Shown here: one piece after another, positions 41,510 to 49,643 of the stretch | Numbering within the stretch: position 1 is the stretch's first letter | How the letters are laid out: each line of letters starts with the position of its first letter | Origin: Nitrospirota bacterium | GTDB lineage: Bacteria; Nitrospirota; Thermodesulfovibrionia; UBA6902 | NCBI GenBank assembly: GCA_016214845.1 | Contig: JACRMS010000036.1 | Span: 1-64,000, forward strand | Direction of reading: 5' to 3' | Length of the DNA: 64,000 nt | Notes under the pieces: generated by a model | What the model was told of the DNA's origin: nothing | The model's input: only the letters and a program-made list of their open reading frames with translations | Database searches by the model: none | Program-made: the position numbers and the translations under genes

Positions 41510-41737
41510 TCATGTGCAGCAGGGGGTGCCGCTTACACGGGCAATGAAATGGTCTCCCTTGTTTTCAATCTCTGTCCGGCATCCTGACATTGAGGCAAAG
41601 GATTTTATTCTTCTGGAATCTTCAAGCGTGTTGACCTGGACCTCAATTAAAACCTCCGCGCCGCACTGCAAGGAGAGCAGCTCCTTCAGCTTTTTAAAAA
41701 GTTCCAGAGATGTCATGGAGCGTGCATCGATGTTCAT
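41510..41737 (-). CDS. TusA-like sulfurtransferase-fold protein lacking the CPxP motif
   Basis: This 75-residue product has the TusA/SirA two-layer pattern: NIDARSMTSLELFKKLKELL, AEVLIEVQVNTLED, then IKSFASMSGCRTEIENKGDH with IARV. The Cys-Pro site normally following the first strand is replaced by SMTS. Cysteines remain at the C-terminus (GTPCCT) and in LQCGAE. It lies downstream of the YeeE/YedE gene, and that transporter family is often paired with TusA-like proteins. A terminator hairpin separates the two, and the start has no clear ribosome site, so translation is uncertain. Confidence 0.55.
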   Translation of the reverse strand: MNIDARSMTSLELFKKLKELLSLQCGAEVLIEVQVNTLEDSRRIKSFASMSGCRTEIENKGDHFIARVSGTPCCT

Positions 41738-41752
41738 GGCGTCAAAAACAAA

Positions 41753-41782
41753 GGCGCTGAAGAACCGTGATCCTTCAGCGCC
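41753..41782 (-). terminator. terminator between the yeeE-like and tusA-like genes
   Basis: GGCGCTGAAG pairs with CTTCAGCGCC (10 pairs, 10-base loop). On the minus strand it is followed by TTTGTTTTT. Its T run overlaps the presumed leader of the tusA-like gene. Confidence 0.75.
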
Positions 41783-41797
41783 CTGAAAACAGAGATA

Positions 41798-42889
41798 TTA
41801 CATGTCTTCCATCGGCTTGATGAATTTGAAATAAACCATTGTCCAGTTGCCGAGGATGATAGAGATTGTTGCTACAATGCTTCCGATGGAGAGGGTGGAG
41901 GACCCTGTGATCCCCTGTCCGATATTACATCCCCCGGCGACCATGGCTCCGAAGCCCATCATCATGCTTCCGCCAAGCACGGTCAACAATTCGTCAACTG
42001 GCGGGACTTTCCACTTGAATTCCTTTAAAATCTTTGCGCTGAGAAAGGCGCCGAGCGGCACGCCGATAATGAAAAAAGATGCCCATGTTACGGTAAAAGA
42101 ACCGATGGCATACATGGGGAATACGTTTACGAGCGGGTGGTTCTCCGGCATGGCGGTGCCTGTCAGTAGTGTGTAGAATAATTCTCCCGTGGGCGTTGTG
42201 AAGGAAAGCCCTCTTGGGAAGCCTTCCCATACTGAAGCCGCCCAGAAAGCCGCTACCGCAAGCACGCCTAACATCAGGCCTGTCAGCGGCCAGCTAAAAC
42301 CTTTTTGTTTGCCGGGTGAGAACGGCTTGCCCATTAAAACAAATATCCCGATTGCGATAACAACGGCTGCGATTACTCCCCATTTTACGGAAGGACTGTC
42401 GCCGATTAGATGATACAGGGCCGGATTGTTAATTTCGCCGACCGGGACCCTGACGCTTCTTAAAAGTTTATAAAGTGGGTTCAGCACGCCGGTAGCTGTT
42501 GCCTGAATGCTTGTAAAAAAACCGACAACGGCCACTATCGCATTGAACTGCCCTTCACCGATCTTGTACCATACGCCGCTTCCGCAGCCTCCCGCTAAAA
42601 CTATTCCGAGCCCGAATATGTAGCCCCCGATAATATTGGCCAGCGGAAAGAACGGCTGTACTGCCAGGCTGATAACTTCCATGTCATTCAGCACGTTTGC
42701 CCCGATAATCGTGACCATTAAAGCGATTAAATATCCGCGCAGCAGGGTCAAGTCCTTGATGAAGATAGTGTCCCTGAAGGCTGTGTTCATGCAGAAGCGC
42801 CCGCGCTGCAGCACAAACCCGATTGCTAATCCGAGCAATAGCCCGGATACAATAAATCCAAAAGTTATACCTGGTAAAGTCTCTTCCAT
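41798..42889 (-). CDS. YeeE/YedE family sulfur (thiosulfate-type) transporter
   Basis: This 363-residue inner-membrane protein has about nine helices in two repeats. The conserved cysteine motifs line the path in thiosulfate transporter TsuA relatives: QRGRFCMNTAFRD near residue 30, VLAGGCGSGVWYKIGEG near 97, and MVAGGCNIGQGITGSS near 325. A GKPFSPGKQKGFSWP loop lies in the middle. Members import thiosulfate or, in the YedE subgroup, work in selenium metabolism. The adjacent TusA-like gene fits either. It is divergent from the mlaEFD genes. Confidence 0.88.
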   Translation of the reverse strand: MEETLPGITFGFIVSGLLLGLAIGFVLQRGRFCMNTAFRDTIFIKDLTLLRGYLIALMVTIIGANVLNDMEVISLAVQPFFPLANIIGGYIFGLGIVLAGGCGSGVWYKIGEGQFNAIVAVVGFFTSIQATATGVLNPLYKLLRSVRVPVGEINNPALYHLIGDSPSVKWGVIAAVVIAIGIFVLMGKPFSPGKQKGFSWPLTGLMLGVLAVAAFWAASVWEGFPRGLSFTTPTGELFYTLLTGTAMPENHPLVNVFPMYAIGSFTVTWASFFIIGVPLGAFLSAKILKEFKWKVPPVDELLTVLGGSMMMGFGAMVAGGCNIGQGITGSSTLSIGSIVATISIILGNWTMVYFKFIKPMEDM

Positions 42890-43022
42890 TCAGTCCCTCC
42901 TGAGAAGTATTTTTGCTTGCTAAAATAGCATATGAATCCTGTATTGGTCAATGGGTTTTTTAGGCGCGAAAGACATATGCCATCGAAAAAGGTATAATTA
43001 CGATAATTATAAATTCATAGTT

Positions 43023-43787
43023 ATGAACTTCAGGGAAAACATAGCCAGGCTCCAGGATTTCTACCTTCTGTCCATCAAAGCCCCCATCGGTATTTTTCGC
43101 AGACCTTTTTATTTCACGGAAATGATAGAGCAGATGGATTACATGGGTACCGGCTCGCTTTTCATTATTGTCCTCGTTTCTCTTTTTATAGGAATGGCTT
43201 TGTCCCTTCAAATATCCGCGGAACTTTCTACCCTGGGACTGAAGATGTATACCGGAAAATTAGTCGGTGTGTCCATAATCAGGGAGATAGGCCCGGTCTC
43301 AATCGCACTGAGTTTCGCAGGCAGGGTAGGCTCCGGCATGGCGTCTGAGATCGGCTCGATGGTGCTCGGACACCAGGTGGACATCCTGAGGGTGCACGGC
43401 GTCAACCCTGTAAAGAAGCTGGTCACGCCCCGTGTTGTAAGCGCGGTCCTGATGCTCCCCATTCTTACAGTAATAGGCGATGCGGTGTCCCTGTTCGGCG
43501 GATATTATATCGCGGTCTTTGTAAGTCACCAGAGCGGTTCTTTCTACTGGAGCCAGATAAGGGACATTATGGATTTCAAAAACATCTTTTCCGGGATCGC
43601 GAAGCCTTTTATATTCGGCTATTTCATATCCTGCATAAGCTGCTACATGGGACTTGCGACAAGGGGAGGGGCAAGGGGACTGAGGAAGGCAACGACTACG
43701 GCAGTCGTTTTCTCAACGATTGTGATTATTGTAGCTGACTTCATGATGACAAGGGCACTGCTGCTTCTGCTTGGAGAGTCGGTATGA
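43023..43787 (+). CDS. mlaE: MlaE-type phospholipid transport permease
   Basis: MlaE is the membrane channel of the ABC system that moves phospholipids between inner and outer membranes. The start at 43023 (MNFRENIARLQD) is preferred to a 5' extended frame through AT-rich DNA. The 254 residues have the conserved EIGPVSIALSFAGRVGSGMASEIGSM block (amphipathic coupling segment) and GMALSLQISAELSTLGL. Then come PRVVSAVLMLPILTVIGDAV, SCYMGLATRGGARGL and a terminal helix. Its stop overlaps the mlaF start by four bases. Confidence 0.93.
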   Translation: MNFRENIARLQDFYLLSIKAPIGIFRRPFYFTEMIEQMDYMGTGSLFIIVLVSLFIGMALSLQISAELSTLGLKMYTGKLVGVSIIREIGPVSIALSFAGRVGSGMASEIGSMVLGHQVDILRVHGVNPVKKLVTPRVVSAVLMLPILTVIGDAVSLFGGYYIAVFVSHQSGSFYWSQIRDIMDFKNIFSGIAKPFIFGYFISCISCYMGLATRGGARGLRKATTTAVVFSTIVIIVADFMMTRALLLLLGESV

Positions 43788-44539
43788 TAGAGTTCCGTGA
43801 TGTCACGCTTGCGTACGGAGATAACGTCGTGCTTGACAAGGTGAGTTTCAAAGCTCAATTTCACGAGAGGGTTGCCGTCCTCGGCGGAAGCGGAGAGGGC
43901 AAGACAACCATCCTTAGGCTTATCCTCGGTCTTGTGCGTCCTGATGATGGAAAGATTTTGATAGACGGCCGGGACATTACTGAACTTTCAGAATCAGAGC
44001 TGAAGGACATACGAATGAAATTCAGCATAGTATTTCAGGAAGGGGCCTTATTTGATTCAATGAATGTAAAAGAAAATGTGGCATTTTGTTTCAGGGAATA
44101 CTCAAATTATTCCGAAGATGAAATAGAAAAGCGCGTGAGAGAGTTCCTGCGCATTTTGGGAATAGAGGACGCTATCTACCTCATGCCCGAAGAGTTGAGC
44201 GGGGGCATGCAGAGAAGGGTCGCCATCGCACGCTCCCTTGCCGGCTGCGAACCGGAGATGATGCTTTACGATGAACCGACTTCAGGCCTGGACCCGCTCA
44301 CGGCGGACAACATTTGCAGGTTAATAATTGAACTTTCAAAGGGAGAGCCGCCTGACAGGATGGGTTTTATTATAGTGACCCATAAGGTGACCGATGCGGC
44401 GAAGGTGGCTGAACGGTTTTTATATATAAGAAATGGTAGTATAATTTTCGATGGAAATATCACGGAGCTGAAGAGGACGAATGACGCGGAACTGCGGAAT
44501 TTTATCAATGAACTTTATGCATCAGAAGGATGTTTCTGA
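43784..44539 (+). CDS. mlaF: MlaF-type phospholipid transport ATPase
   Basis: This ABC ATPase energises MlaE. The 251 residues contain LGGSGEGKTTILRLI (Walker A), VFQEGALFDSMNVKENV (Q-loop and family segment), ELSGGMQRRVAIARSLA (signature), MMLYDEPTSGLDPLTADNI (Walker B and D-loop) and IIVTHKV (H-loop). It follows mlaE with a four-base overlap and precedes mlaD. A small repeat (44552-44583, AATTCGTG family) lies in the gap. Confidence 0.94.
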   Translation: MIEFRDVTLAYGDNVVLDKVSFKAQFHERVAVLGGSGEGKTTILRLILGLVRPDDGKILIDGRDITELSESELKDIRMKFSIVFQEGALFDSMNVKENVAFCFREYSNYSEDEIEKRVREFLRILGIEDAIYLMPEELSGGMQRRVAIARSLAGCEPEMMLYDEPTSGLDPLTADNICRLIIELSKGEPPDRMGFIIVTHKVTDAAKVAERFLYIRNGSIIFDGNITELKRTNDAELRNFINELYASEGCF

Positions 44540-44551
44540 GTCCTGATCTTA

Positions 44552-44583
44552 TTCGCGGCAATTCGTGAAAATTCGTGGCTGAA
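44552..44583. repeat. AATTCGTG short direct repeat
   Basis: ATTCGCGGCAATTCGTGAAAATTCGTGGC contains two or three near-copies spaced about 10 bases. It lies between mlaF and mlaD and resembles dispersed intergenic repeats. Confidence 0.5.
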
Positions 44584-44591
44584 AAAGATCT

Positions 44592-45653
44592 ATGTACGAT
44601 TACGTAAAACAACACAGGTGGGCAAAACTGAGGGTCGGGCTGGTCATAACTATTGCCGTCGTGACCGTCTTTTTTGCGGTAATGTTTGCCGGCAATATTG
44701 AAAAGTTCTTTTCTCCAAAAGTGAAGATATATGCCTTGTTCAGTGATATAAAAGGACTCAGGGAAGGTTCGCCGGTATGGTTTTCAGGCGTTGAAATAGG
44801 CTCGGTGAAATCCATGCACTTCACCATCCAGAAAAAGATCCAGGTGGAAATGTCGATAGCCTCCGACACCCTGAAACTTCTCAAAAAGGACTCAAGGGCC
44901 AATATCCTTACCCTCGGCCTTTTAGGCGACAAGTATGTTGATCTGGTCCCCGGGTCAAGTGAAGCAGCGAGTTTGAAGGCGGAGGACACAATCATGGGGC
45001 AGACAACTACAGAGATACAGGACGTTGTGGAGACGAGCCAGGCGTCTATAATTAAAATAGCCGACTTCGTCAATACCCTTGAAGGAATGATTGAGAAAAT
45101 GGAGAAAAGCAACGGCACCGTGTCAAAACTCCTGAGCGATCCTTCCGTACATGACAATCTTAAAGAGACGACAAAGGAGCTGGCGGGCCTGCTCAAGAAG
45201 ATGGAGAGCGGCCAGGGCACAATAAGCAGGCTGGTGAATGAAGGCGATGTTTACAATGACCTCTCGTCATCCGCGAAGGACATAAAACTATTTGCAAAGT
45301 CTCTCCGGGAATCCGACGGGACGCTGAATAAATTAATCACAGACCCGTCGCTTTATAACAGATTTCAGAAGGCGTCCGAGAACCTTGATACATTTACTCA
45401 AAGGCTTGAAAGGTCAAAGGGCACGGTCAATAAACTGATCGAAGATGAAAGCCTTTATGATAATGTCAATTCCGTTTCGATAAAACTCGGCGCACTTCTC
45501 GAAAGGGTGGACAAGGGCGAAGGGGTTGTAGGCAGTCTCATGAAAGATGAGGACCTTTCGAAAGAGCTCAAAAGCACTCTCAAGGAACTGAACGCCCTGA
45601 TAAAAGATGTTAAAGAACACCCCGGTAAATATTTTAAGTTCAGTTTGTTTTAA
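44592..45653 (+). CDS. mlaD: MlaD-type MCE-domain protein
   Basis: MlaD is the periplasmic hexameric shuttle of the Mla system. The 353-residue protein has one inner-membrane helix (about 15-38: LRVGLVITIAVVTVFFAVMF) and a single MCE domain (40-130, with LREGSPVWFSGVEIGSV and ITLGLLGDKYVDLVPGS-like strands). The long C-terminal part has five roughly 45-residue repeats marked by GTVSKLLSDPS, GTISRLVNEGD, GTLNKLITDPS, GTVNKLIEDES and GVVGSLMKDED. These probably form an extended helical assembly. No MlaC or MlaB gene is adjacent. Confidence 0.92.
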   Translation: MYDYVKQHRWAKLRVGLVITIAVVTVFFAVMFAGNIEKFFSPKVKIYALFSDIKGLREGSPVWFSGVEIGSVKSMHFTIQKKIQVEMSIASDTLKLLKKDSRANILTLGLLGDKYVDLVPGSSEAASLKAEDTIMGQTTTEIQDVVETSQASIIKIADFVNTLEGMIEKMEKSNGTVSKLLSDPSVHDNLKETTKELAGLLKKMESGQGTISRLVNEGDVYNDLSSSAKDIKLFAKSLRESDGTLNKLITDPSLYNRFQKASENLDTFTQRLERSKGTVNKLIEDESLYDNVNSVSIKLGALLERVDKGEGVVGSLMKDEDLSKELKSTLKELNALIKDVKEHPGKYFKFSLF

Positions 45654-45689
45654 AATAGCCGCGGAGTATAGAGAAGGAAATAATCTTTG

Positions 45690-45765
45690 GCCACAGATTT
45701 TCACGGACCCCGCAGATAAAAAACTTCCAAGGAAATCTGTGTAAATCTGAGTAATCTGCGGATGG
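45690..45765. repeat. CACAGATT-family inverted repeat
   Basis: GGCCACAGATTTTCACGG on the left faces AAATCTGTGTAAATCTG on the right, a diverged copy of 4647-4733, between mlaD and the cyclophilin gene. Confidence 0.6.
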
Positions 45766-45822
45766 CTTATTTTCTCTATGTTCTCTGTGGTAAACTTTTC
45801 AACATAATCAAAGGAGGATGTT

Positions 45823-46419
45823 ATGAAAAAATTCAAAATGTGCATGGCTGTTGTTTTTATACTGTTGTTCACTTTTTCTGCTTATGCGGAGGAACCGAGG
45901 AATAAAAAATTTACAAAAGAGGAGATCAAAAAAATGGCTGAAACAAAGGCGATCATCGAGACGAAATTCGGAAATATCGAGTTGAAATTTTTCCCCGACG
46001 TTGCCCCCAATCACGTAAACAATTTTATTGAGCTTGCCAAAAAAGGATTTTATGACGGTACGACTTTTCACCGCGTTATTCCCGGGTTCATGATCCAGGG
46101 CGGCGACCCCAACTCAAAAAGTCCTGACAAATCAAAACACGGCATGGGCAGCCCCGGATATACTGTGAAGGCCGAGTTCAACGACAAACCCCACAAGAGA
46201 GGCACGCTCTCCATGGCAAGGTCCGGCCATCCCGACAGCGCGGGCTCGCAGTTTTTTATCTGCGTGGCTGACTCACATTTCCTCGACGGGAAGTATACGG
46301 TCTTTGGTGAAGTCGTCTCAGGCATGGACGCAGCAGACAAGATAGTCGGCCAGCCGAGGGACAGCCGTGACAATCCCAATGAAAGGGTCGAGATGAAGGT
46401 CAAGGTCGTGGAGAAGTAA
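45823..46419 (+). CDS. exported peptidyl-prolyl cis-trans isomerase (cyclophilin)
   Basis: This 198-residue protein has a signal peptide (MCMAVVFILLFTFSAYA) and so acts in the periplasm. The cyclophilin fold shows IIETKFGNIELKFFPDVAPN, FHRVIPGFMIQGGDP (catalytic Arg and Phe region), GTLSMARSGHPDSAGSQFFI and FGEVVSGMDAADKI. It follows a good AAAGGAGGATGTT ribosome site and lies one base before the next gene. Client proteins are unknown. Confidence 0.94.
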   Translation: MKKFKMCMAVVFILLFTFSAYAEEPRNKKFTKEEIKKMAETKAIIETKFGNIELKFFPDVAPNHVNNFIELAKKGFYDGTTFHRVIPGFMIQGGDPNSKSPDKSKHGMGSPGYTVKAEFNDKPHKRGTLSMARSGHPDSAGSQFFICVADSHFLDGKYTVFGEVVSGMDAADKIVGQPRDSRDNPNERVEMKVKVVEK

Positions 46420-46420
46420 T

Positions 46421-47167
46421 ATGGTCAATCTCTCCCTTGAAAAACTTAAACCTGTCGCCGCAAAAGAGATAAAGCCGTTTTTCGAAGAGGTGTTAAGCAA
46501 ACACCAGGCAAGAATCCATTCCATTTACGTGACAGGCACCTCGATTACGGACGATTTCAATGAGAAGACATCCGATGTGAATTCCGTTATCGTGTTAAAA
46601 GAGATGGATATAAAGTCTCTCGAATTACTCTCTCTTCTCGGCAAGAAATACAGCAAAAGCAGGGTCTCGGCCCCGCTTCTCATGACGCCGAAATACATAG
46701 CAACGTCCCTTGATGTATTCCCCATTGAATTTCTGAATTTCAAACTAATCCACGCAACCGTATCCGGCGAGGACATGTTTGAGAACCTTGAAATAGGAAT
46801 GATGGATTTAAGACGGCAGTGCGAGAGGGAACTGAAGGTCAAGCTCATCTCGTTGAGACAGGGTTATATTTCATCGCTTGGAGACAGAAAAATACTGACT
46901 GAAGGTCTTGCAAAACATATCACAGGCTATATGCCCCTTTTCAGGGGGATAATTGTTTTGTTAGGCAAGCAGCCGCCGGTAATGCAGGATGAGATAATCC
47001 GTGTCCTGTCCGAAACGGCGAATATAAACACCGGTGTATTTTCCAAAGTACTCAGGGTTAAGAAAGAGAAAATAAAACTCTCCGTTCAGGAACTCAATAG
47101 CATATTTGAAGATTACTACACGGCTGCCGAAAAGTTAGGAGAAATAGTAGATGAAATCAAGGAATAG
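46421..47167 (+). CDS. nucleotidyltransferase-fold-like protein, possibly degenerate
   Basis: Not assigned with certainty. This 248-residue soluble protein begins with a helix and strand that look like a nucleotidyltransferase core: IHSIYVTGTSITDDFNEKTS then DVNSVIVLKEMD. The usual GS..x..SDID pattern is partly kept as GTS..SDVN, with Asn where a second catalytic Asp is expected. The rest is helical (FEDYYTAAEKLGEIVDEIKE at the end). It overlaps the next gene by 17 bases and follows the cyclophilin gene directly, so all three may share a transcript. Confidence 0.6.
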   Translation: MVNLSLEKLKPVAAKEIKPFFEEVLSKHQARIHSIYVTGTSITDDFNEKTSDVNSVIVLKEMDIKSLELLSLLGKKYSKSRVSAPLLMTPKYIATSLDVFPIEFLNFKLIHATVSGEDMFENLEIGMMDLRRQCERELKVKLISLRQGYISSLGDRKILTEGLAKHITGYMPLFRGIIVLLGKQPPVMQDEIIRVLSETANINTGVFSKVLRVKKEKIKLSVQELNSIFEDYYTAAEKLGEIVDEIKE

Positions 47168-47936
47168 GTACTTAGTCGTAGCTCTTCTGACCATCTGCCT
47201 TCATCTGCTTGCAGCCTCTTCGTTCGCTGAGGTTGCCATCCCCGATAAACCTTATAATCACGTGGTGGACCTCGCCGGGATAATCAACGACGATGTAGAG
47301 GGCGCGCTTAACGGATATCTTCTTGAACTGGAACAGAAGACTACGGCACAGATGGTGGTGCTGACAATCGGCTCCCTTGAAGGCGGGTCTCTTGAAGATT
47401 TCTCGATCAATATAGCTCATAACAAATGGAAGCTGGGGCAGAAAGGCAAAGACAACGGCGTCCTGCTTCTTGTGTCGCTTCAGGACAGGAAGTACAGGTT
47501 TGAGATCGGCTACGGCCTTGAAAGTGTCCTGCCGGACAGCCTCACCGGCACCATCGGCAGGCAGTATCTCGTACCGTATTTCAGGCAGGGCGATTATTCA
47601 ACCGGAATATATACGGCGACATTGGCCGTTATTCATACAATCGCAGCCGACGCAAGCGTTGAGATCGCGGGAATGCCGAAGATGAGGTCCCGGTCGGCGT
47701 CAGGGGCGAGAGGAAAGCCTTCCCTGCTGAATATGGTTTTTGCCGCGCTCTTTTTTATAGGACTGATCTATATGTTCATACGCCATCCGCGCCTGCTGCT
47801 TTTGTTCCTCGCGATGAATATGCTTGGCGGCGGCAGGAGAAGCGGCTGGGGCGGCGGCGGCGGCTTCAGCAGCGGCAGTTTCGGCGGCGGCGGAGGAGGA
47901 GGCTTCGGCGGCGGCGGTTCTTCCGGGAGCTGGTAG
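47151..47936 (+). CDS. TPM-domain exported protein with Gly-rich tail
   Basis: This 261-residue protein has a signal peptide (VVALLTICLHLLAASSFA). A TPM domain (about 30-170) shows NHVVDLAGIINDDVEGALNG, TTAQMVVLTIGSLEGGSLED, NNGVLLLV-like KDNGVLLLVSLQDRKYRFEIGYG and VPYFRQGDYSTGI. A membrane helix lies near 195 (MVFAALFFIGLIYMF), and the tail is extremely Gly/Ser-rich, ending GGGSSGSW. TPM proteins are often next to LemA, as here. Their role is unclear, with some acting in photosystem or respiratory complex repair. Confidence 0.9.
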   Translation: MKSRNRYLVVALLTICLHLLAASSFAEVAIPDKPYNHVVDLAGIINDDVEGALNGYLLELEQKTTAQMVVLTIGSLEGGSLEDFSINIAHNKWKLGQKGKDNGVLLLVSLQDRKYRFEIGYGLESVLPDSLTGTIGRQYLVPYFRQGDYSTGIYTATLAVIHTIAADASVEIAGMPKMRSRSASGARGKPSLLNMVFAALFFIGLIYMFIRHPRLLLLFLAMNMLGGGRRSGWGGGGGFSSGSFGGGGGGGFGGGGSSGSW

Positions 47937-48037
47937 CTGCCCATGTTTGATTTAATAATCTTTCTTGATAGCATTTTTGAGTTATGATAATCTGTCTGGT
48001 GTAGTAATCAAGCAGTTTATTCCCAAAGGAGGGCTTC

Positions 48038-48613
48038 ATGTCAAAAGGTTTAAAGATTACCCTGATAATTTTAGGCGTCTTAGTGATTACAGGTTTTGTT
48101 CTAGCCAAGTGGATAATCGGTGGATACAACAGTGTGATTGCAATGGACGAGCAGGTAAAGGCGCAGTGGGCGCAGGTAGAGAACCAGTTAAAAAGAAGAT
48201 ACGACCTGATACCCAACCTTGTTGAGACTGTGAAAGGGTACGCAGGCCATGAGAAAGAGGTATTTGAGCATATTGCTGACGCAAGGACCAAATACTTTCA
48301 GGCTAATACAGTAAAAGACAAGATACAGGCTTCAACGCAGCTTGAAGGGGCGTTGTCCCGCCTGCTCCTGCTGCAGGAGAATTATCCGCAGCTAAAGGCG
48401 AATGAATCGTTCCTGAAACTACAGGACAGCCTTGAAGGCACAGAGAACAGGATAGCAGTCGAAAGGAAAAGATACAACGAGGCGGTGCAACTGTTGAATA
48501 CTTACATACGGACCGTCTTCGGCAGATTTTTTGGTGCGCTGGCTGGTGTGTCGAGCGCCGAATATTATGAAATCCCGGAGGCAGAGAAAGCGGCCCCGAA
48601 GGTAAAGTTTTAG
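48038..48613 (+). CDS. LemA family protein
   Basis: This 191-residue protein has an N-terminal membrane anchor (LKITLIILGVLVITGFVLA). The helical LemA domain has the signature YNSVIAMDEQVKAQWAQVEN, RRYDLIPNLVETVKGYAGHE, RLLLLQENYPQLKANESFLKLQD and IAVERKRYNEAVQLLN. The family is membrane-attached with cytoplasmic or periplasmic helical bundle; function is unknown. It follows an AAAGGAGGG site. The TPM gene upstream is a common partner. A REP-like palindrome lies right after its stop. Confidence 0.93.
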   Translation: MSKGLKITLIILGVLVITGFVLAKWIIGGYNSVIAMDEQVKAQWAQVENQLKRRYDLIPNLVETVKGYAGHEKEVFEHIADARTKYFQANTVKDKIQASTQLEGALSRLLLLQENYPQLKANESFLKLQDSLEGTENRIAVERKRYNEAVQLLNTYIRTVFGRFFGALAGVSSAEYYEIPEAEKAAPKVKF

Positions 48614-48615
48614 AT

Positions 48616-48643
48616 GTAGGGGCGTATTGCAATACGCCCCTAC
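48616..48643. repeat. GC-rich palindrome variant (GTAGGGGCGTATTG..)
   Basis: A perfect palindrome with the same GTAGGGGCG end as 22290-22318 but a different centre. It lies just after the lemA stop and may act as a terminator. Confidence 0.75.
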
Positions 48644-48650
48644 AATTTGA

Positions 48651-49010
48651 TCACAATTTCCCGATGATCTGCAGGGCGCTTATAAGTTGCCCTATGAAGT
48701 CTTCAGGGGTGAAATAACCTACCATCCTGTAAAGTTCATCACCGCTTACATCGAGGATAAAGAATGTCGGTGTTGCGAATATGGCGTACTTACTGAACTG
48801 TTCGGAATTTTTGCCTGATTCATATTTAACAGGGACAAAATGTTTTGCGATATGCTTCTGCACATCGGTATGGGGAAACGTACCTGTTTCCATCCTCTGG
48901 CAGGCGTCTCAGGTCGGAGAGTAAAAATCAAGCAGGACCAATTTGCCTTCTTTTTTCGCGGACTCAAGCGCCTCGTTGAGGGTTTTCATCCAGGTTATTT
49001 CATTTGCCAT
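48651..49010 (-). CDS. selenocysteine-containing thioredoxin-like protein (UxxC), in-frame UGA
   Basis: The start at 49010 has AGGAGGAATAAACA upstream. The reading frame is open for 119 residues except for TGA at codon 34 (48909-48911). The context is LLDFYSPT-U-DACQRM, so the UGA stands at the first redox position of a CxxC motif, giving U34-x-x-C37. The cis-Pro region FATPTFFILD and the ending GYFTPEDFIGQLISAL are those of thioredoxin-fold proteins. Relatives with UxxC are known selenoproteins. A stem-loop directly after the UGA (48878-48908) resembles a bacterial SECIS, with CCTG/CAGG and CCA/TGG pairs and a GAGGA apical loop. selA/selB are not in view. Without Sec the product would stop after 33 residues. 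Confidence 0.85.
48878..48908 (-). promoter_or_regulatory. candidate bacterial SECIS-like stem-loop
   Basis: Immediately after the in-frame UGA the minus strand can pair ACG with CGT, CCTG with CAGG and CCA with TGG around a GAGGA loop. The apical loop starts about 12 bases after the UGA, a little closer than most described elements. SelB recognition is inferred. Confidence 0.5.
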
Positions 49011-49278
49011 TGTTTATTCCTCCTGTTGATTTTTGATATGGAAACAACATCTTTTTTATAGTAAATCTTATTCAAACATATAGCAAGCTGTTGCTATGGC
49101 AACACACGGGTTGTATCCCCTGTACTATTAAAAAAGAAATCAGTTAAAATAGCCCATAAGATCAGGGAATGACCGAAATGATGCATTTAAAAGTTCGGTT
49201 GACAAGATAACAGTAAAGTAAGAATTTGTTAATATTGATTATTGACTTATCTAACGTTAAGAAGGGAAGCAAGCTGTC

Positions 49279-49626
49279 TTGGGTAAACTTAATTGCTGGG
49301 AATTTATGTCTTGCGGGAAAGCTCCTGCCGGAGACGTATCAGATAATGATAACGCTTGTCCAATTGCAACCGAAACATTGGCAAATGGTTTAAACGGCGG
49401 CGTCAACGGCGGAAGGATTTGCTGGGTGGTTGCTGAGAGTTGTGACGGGCATAATAATAATGAGCATAAAATCAAGATGCTGAATTTCCAGAAGAAGTCC
49501 TTCTGTTTTCAATGCGAGTTCCGTTATAAGGTCATGTCTGAAGAAGGCTTGCTGGATTCATGCAGGGCGGTCGGAACATATTTAACAAATCTGCGTTTAC
49601 TGCAAAAAGATAAACAACCTGCCTGA
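49279..49626 (+). CDS. two-CW (NCWEF) domain protein
   Basis: This 115-residue protein appears to start at TTG, because the conserved opening GKLNCWEFMSCGKAPAG follows directly. A GAAGGGA site lies upstream. A second Cys-Trp occurs in GRICWVVAESCDG, and a CxxC in SFCFQCEFRYKV. The NCWEF..CG pattern defines the two-CW family, presumed metal- or redox-binding and often linked to sensory proteins. It stands alone between the divergent selenoprotein gene and the convergent methyltransferase gene. Confidence 0.8.
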   Translation: MGKLNCWEFMSCGKAPAGDVSDNDNACPIATETLANGLNGGVNGGRICWVVAESCDGHNNNEHKIKMLNFQKKSFCFQCEFRYKVMSEEGLLDSCRAVGTYLTNLRLLQKDKQPA

Positions 49627-49643
49627 TTACATAAAGGGCAGTC

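Noticed and set aside
47768-48291. Minus-strand frames opposite the Gly-rich tail and lemA
   Set aside because: They are Pro/Arg-rich complements of GGC codons and lack a ribosome site or family motif.
48746-48967. A frameshift or separate short protein in place of the UGA gene
   Set aside because: The zero frame joins both sides of the UGA with a continuous thioredoxin-like sequence; the other frame shows no family features.
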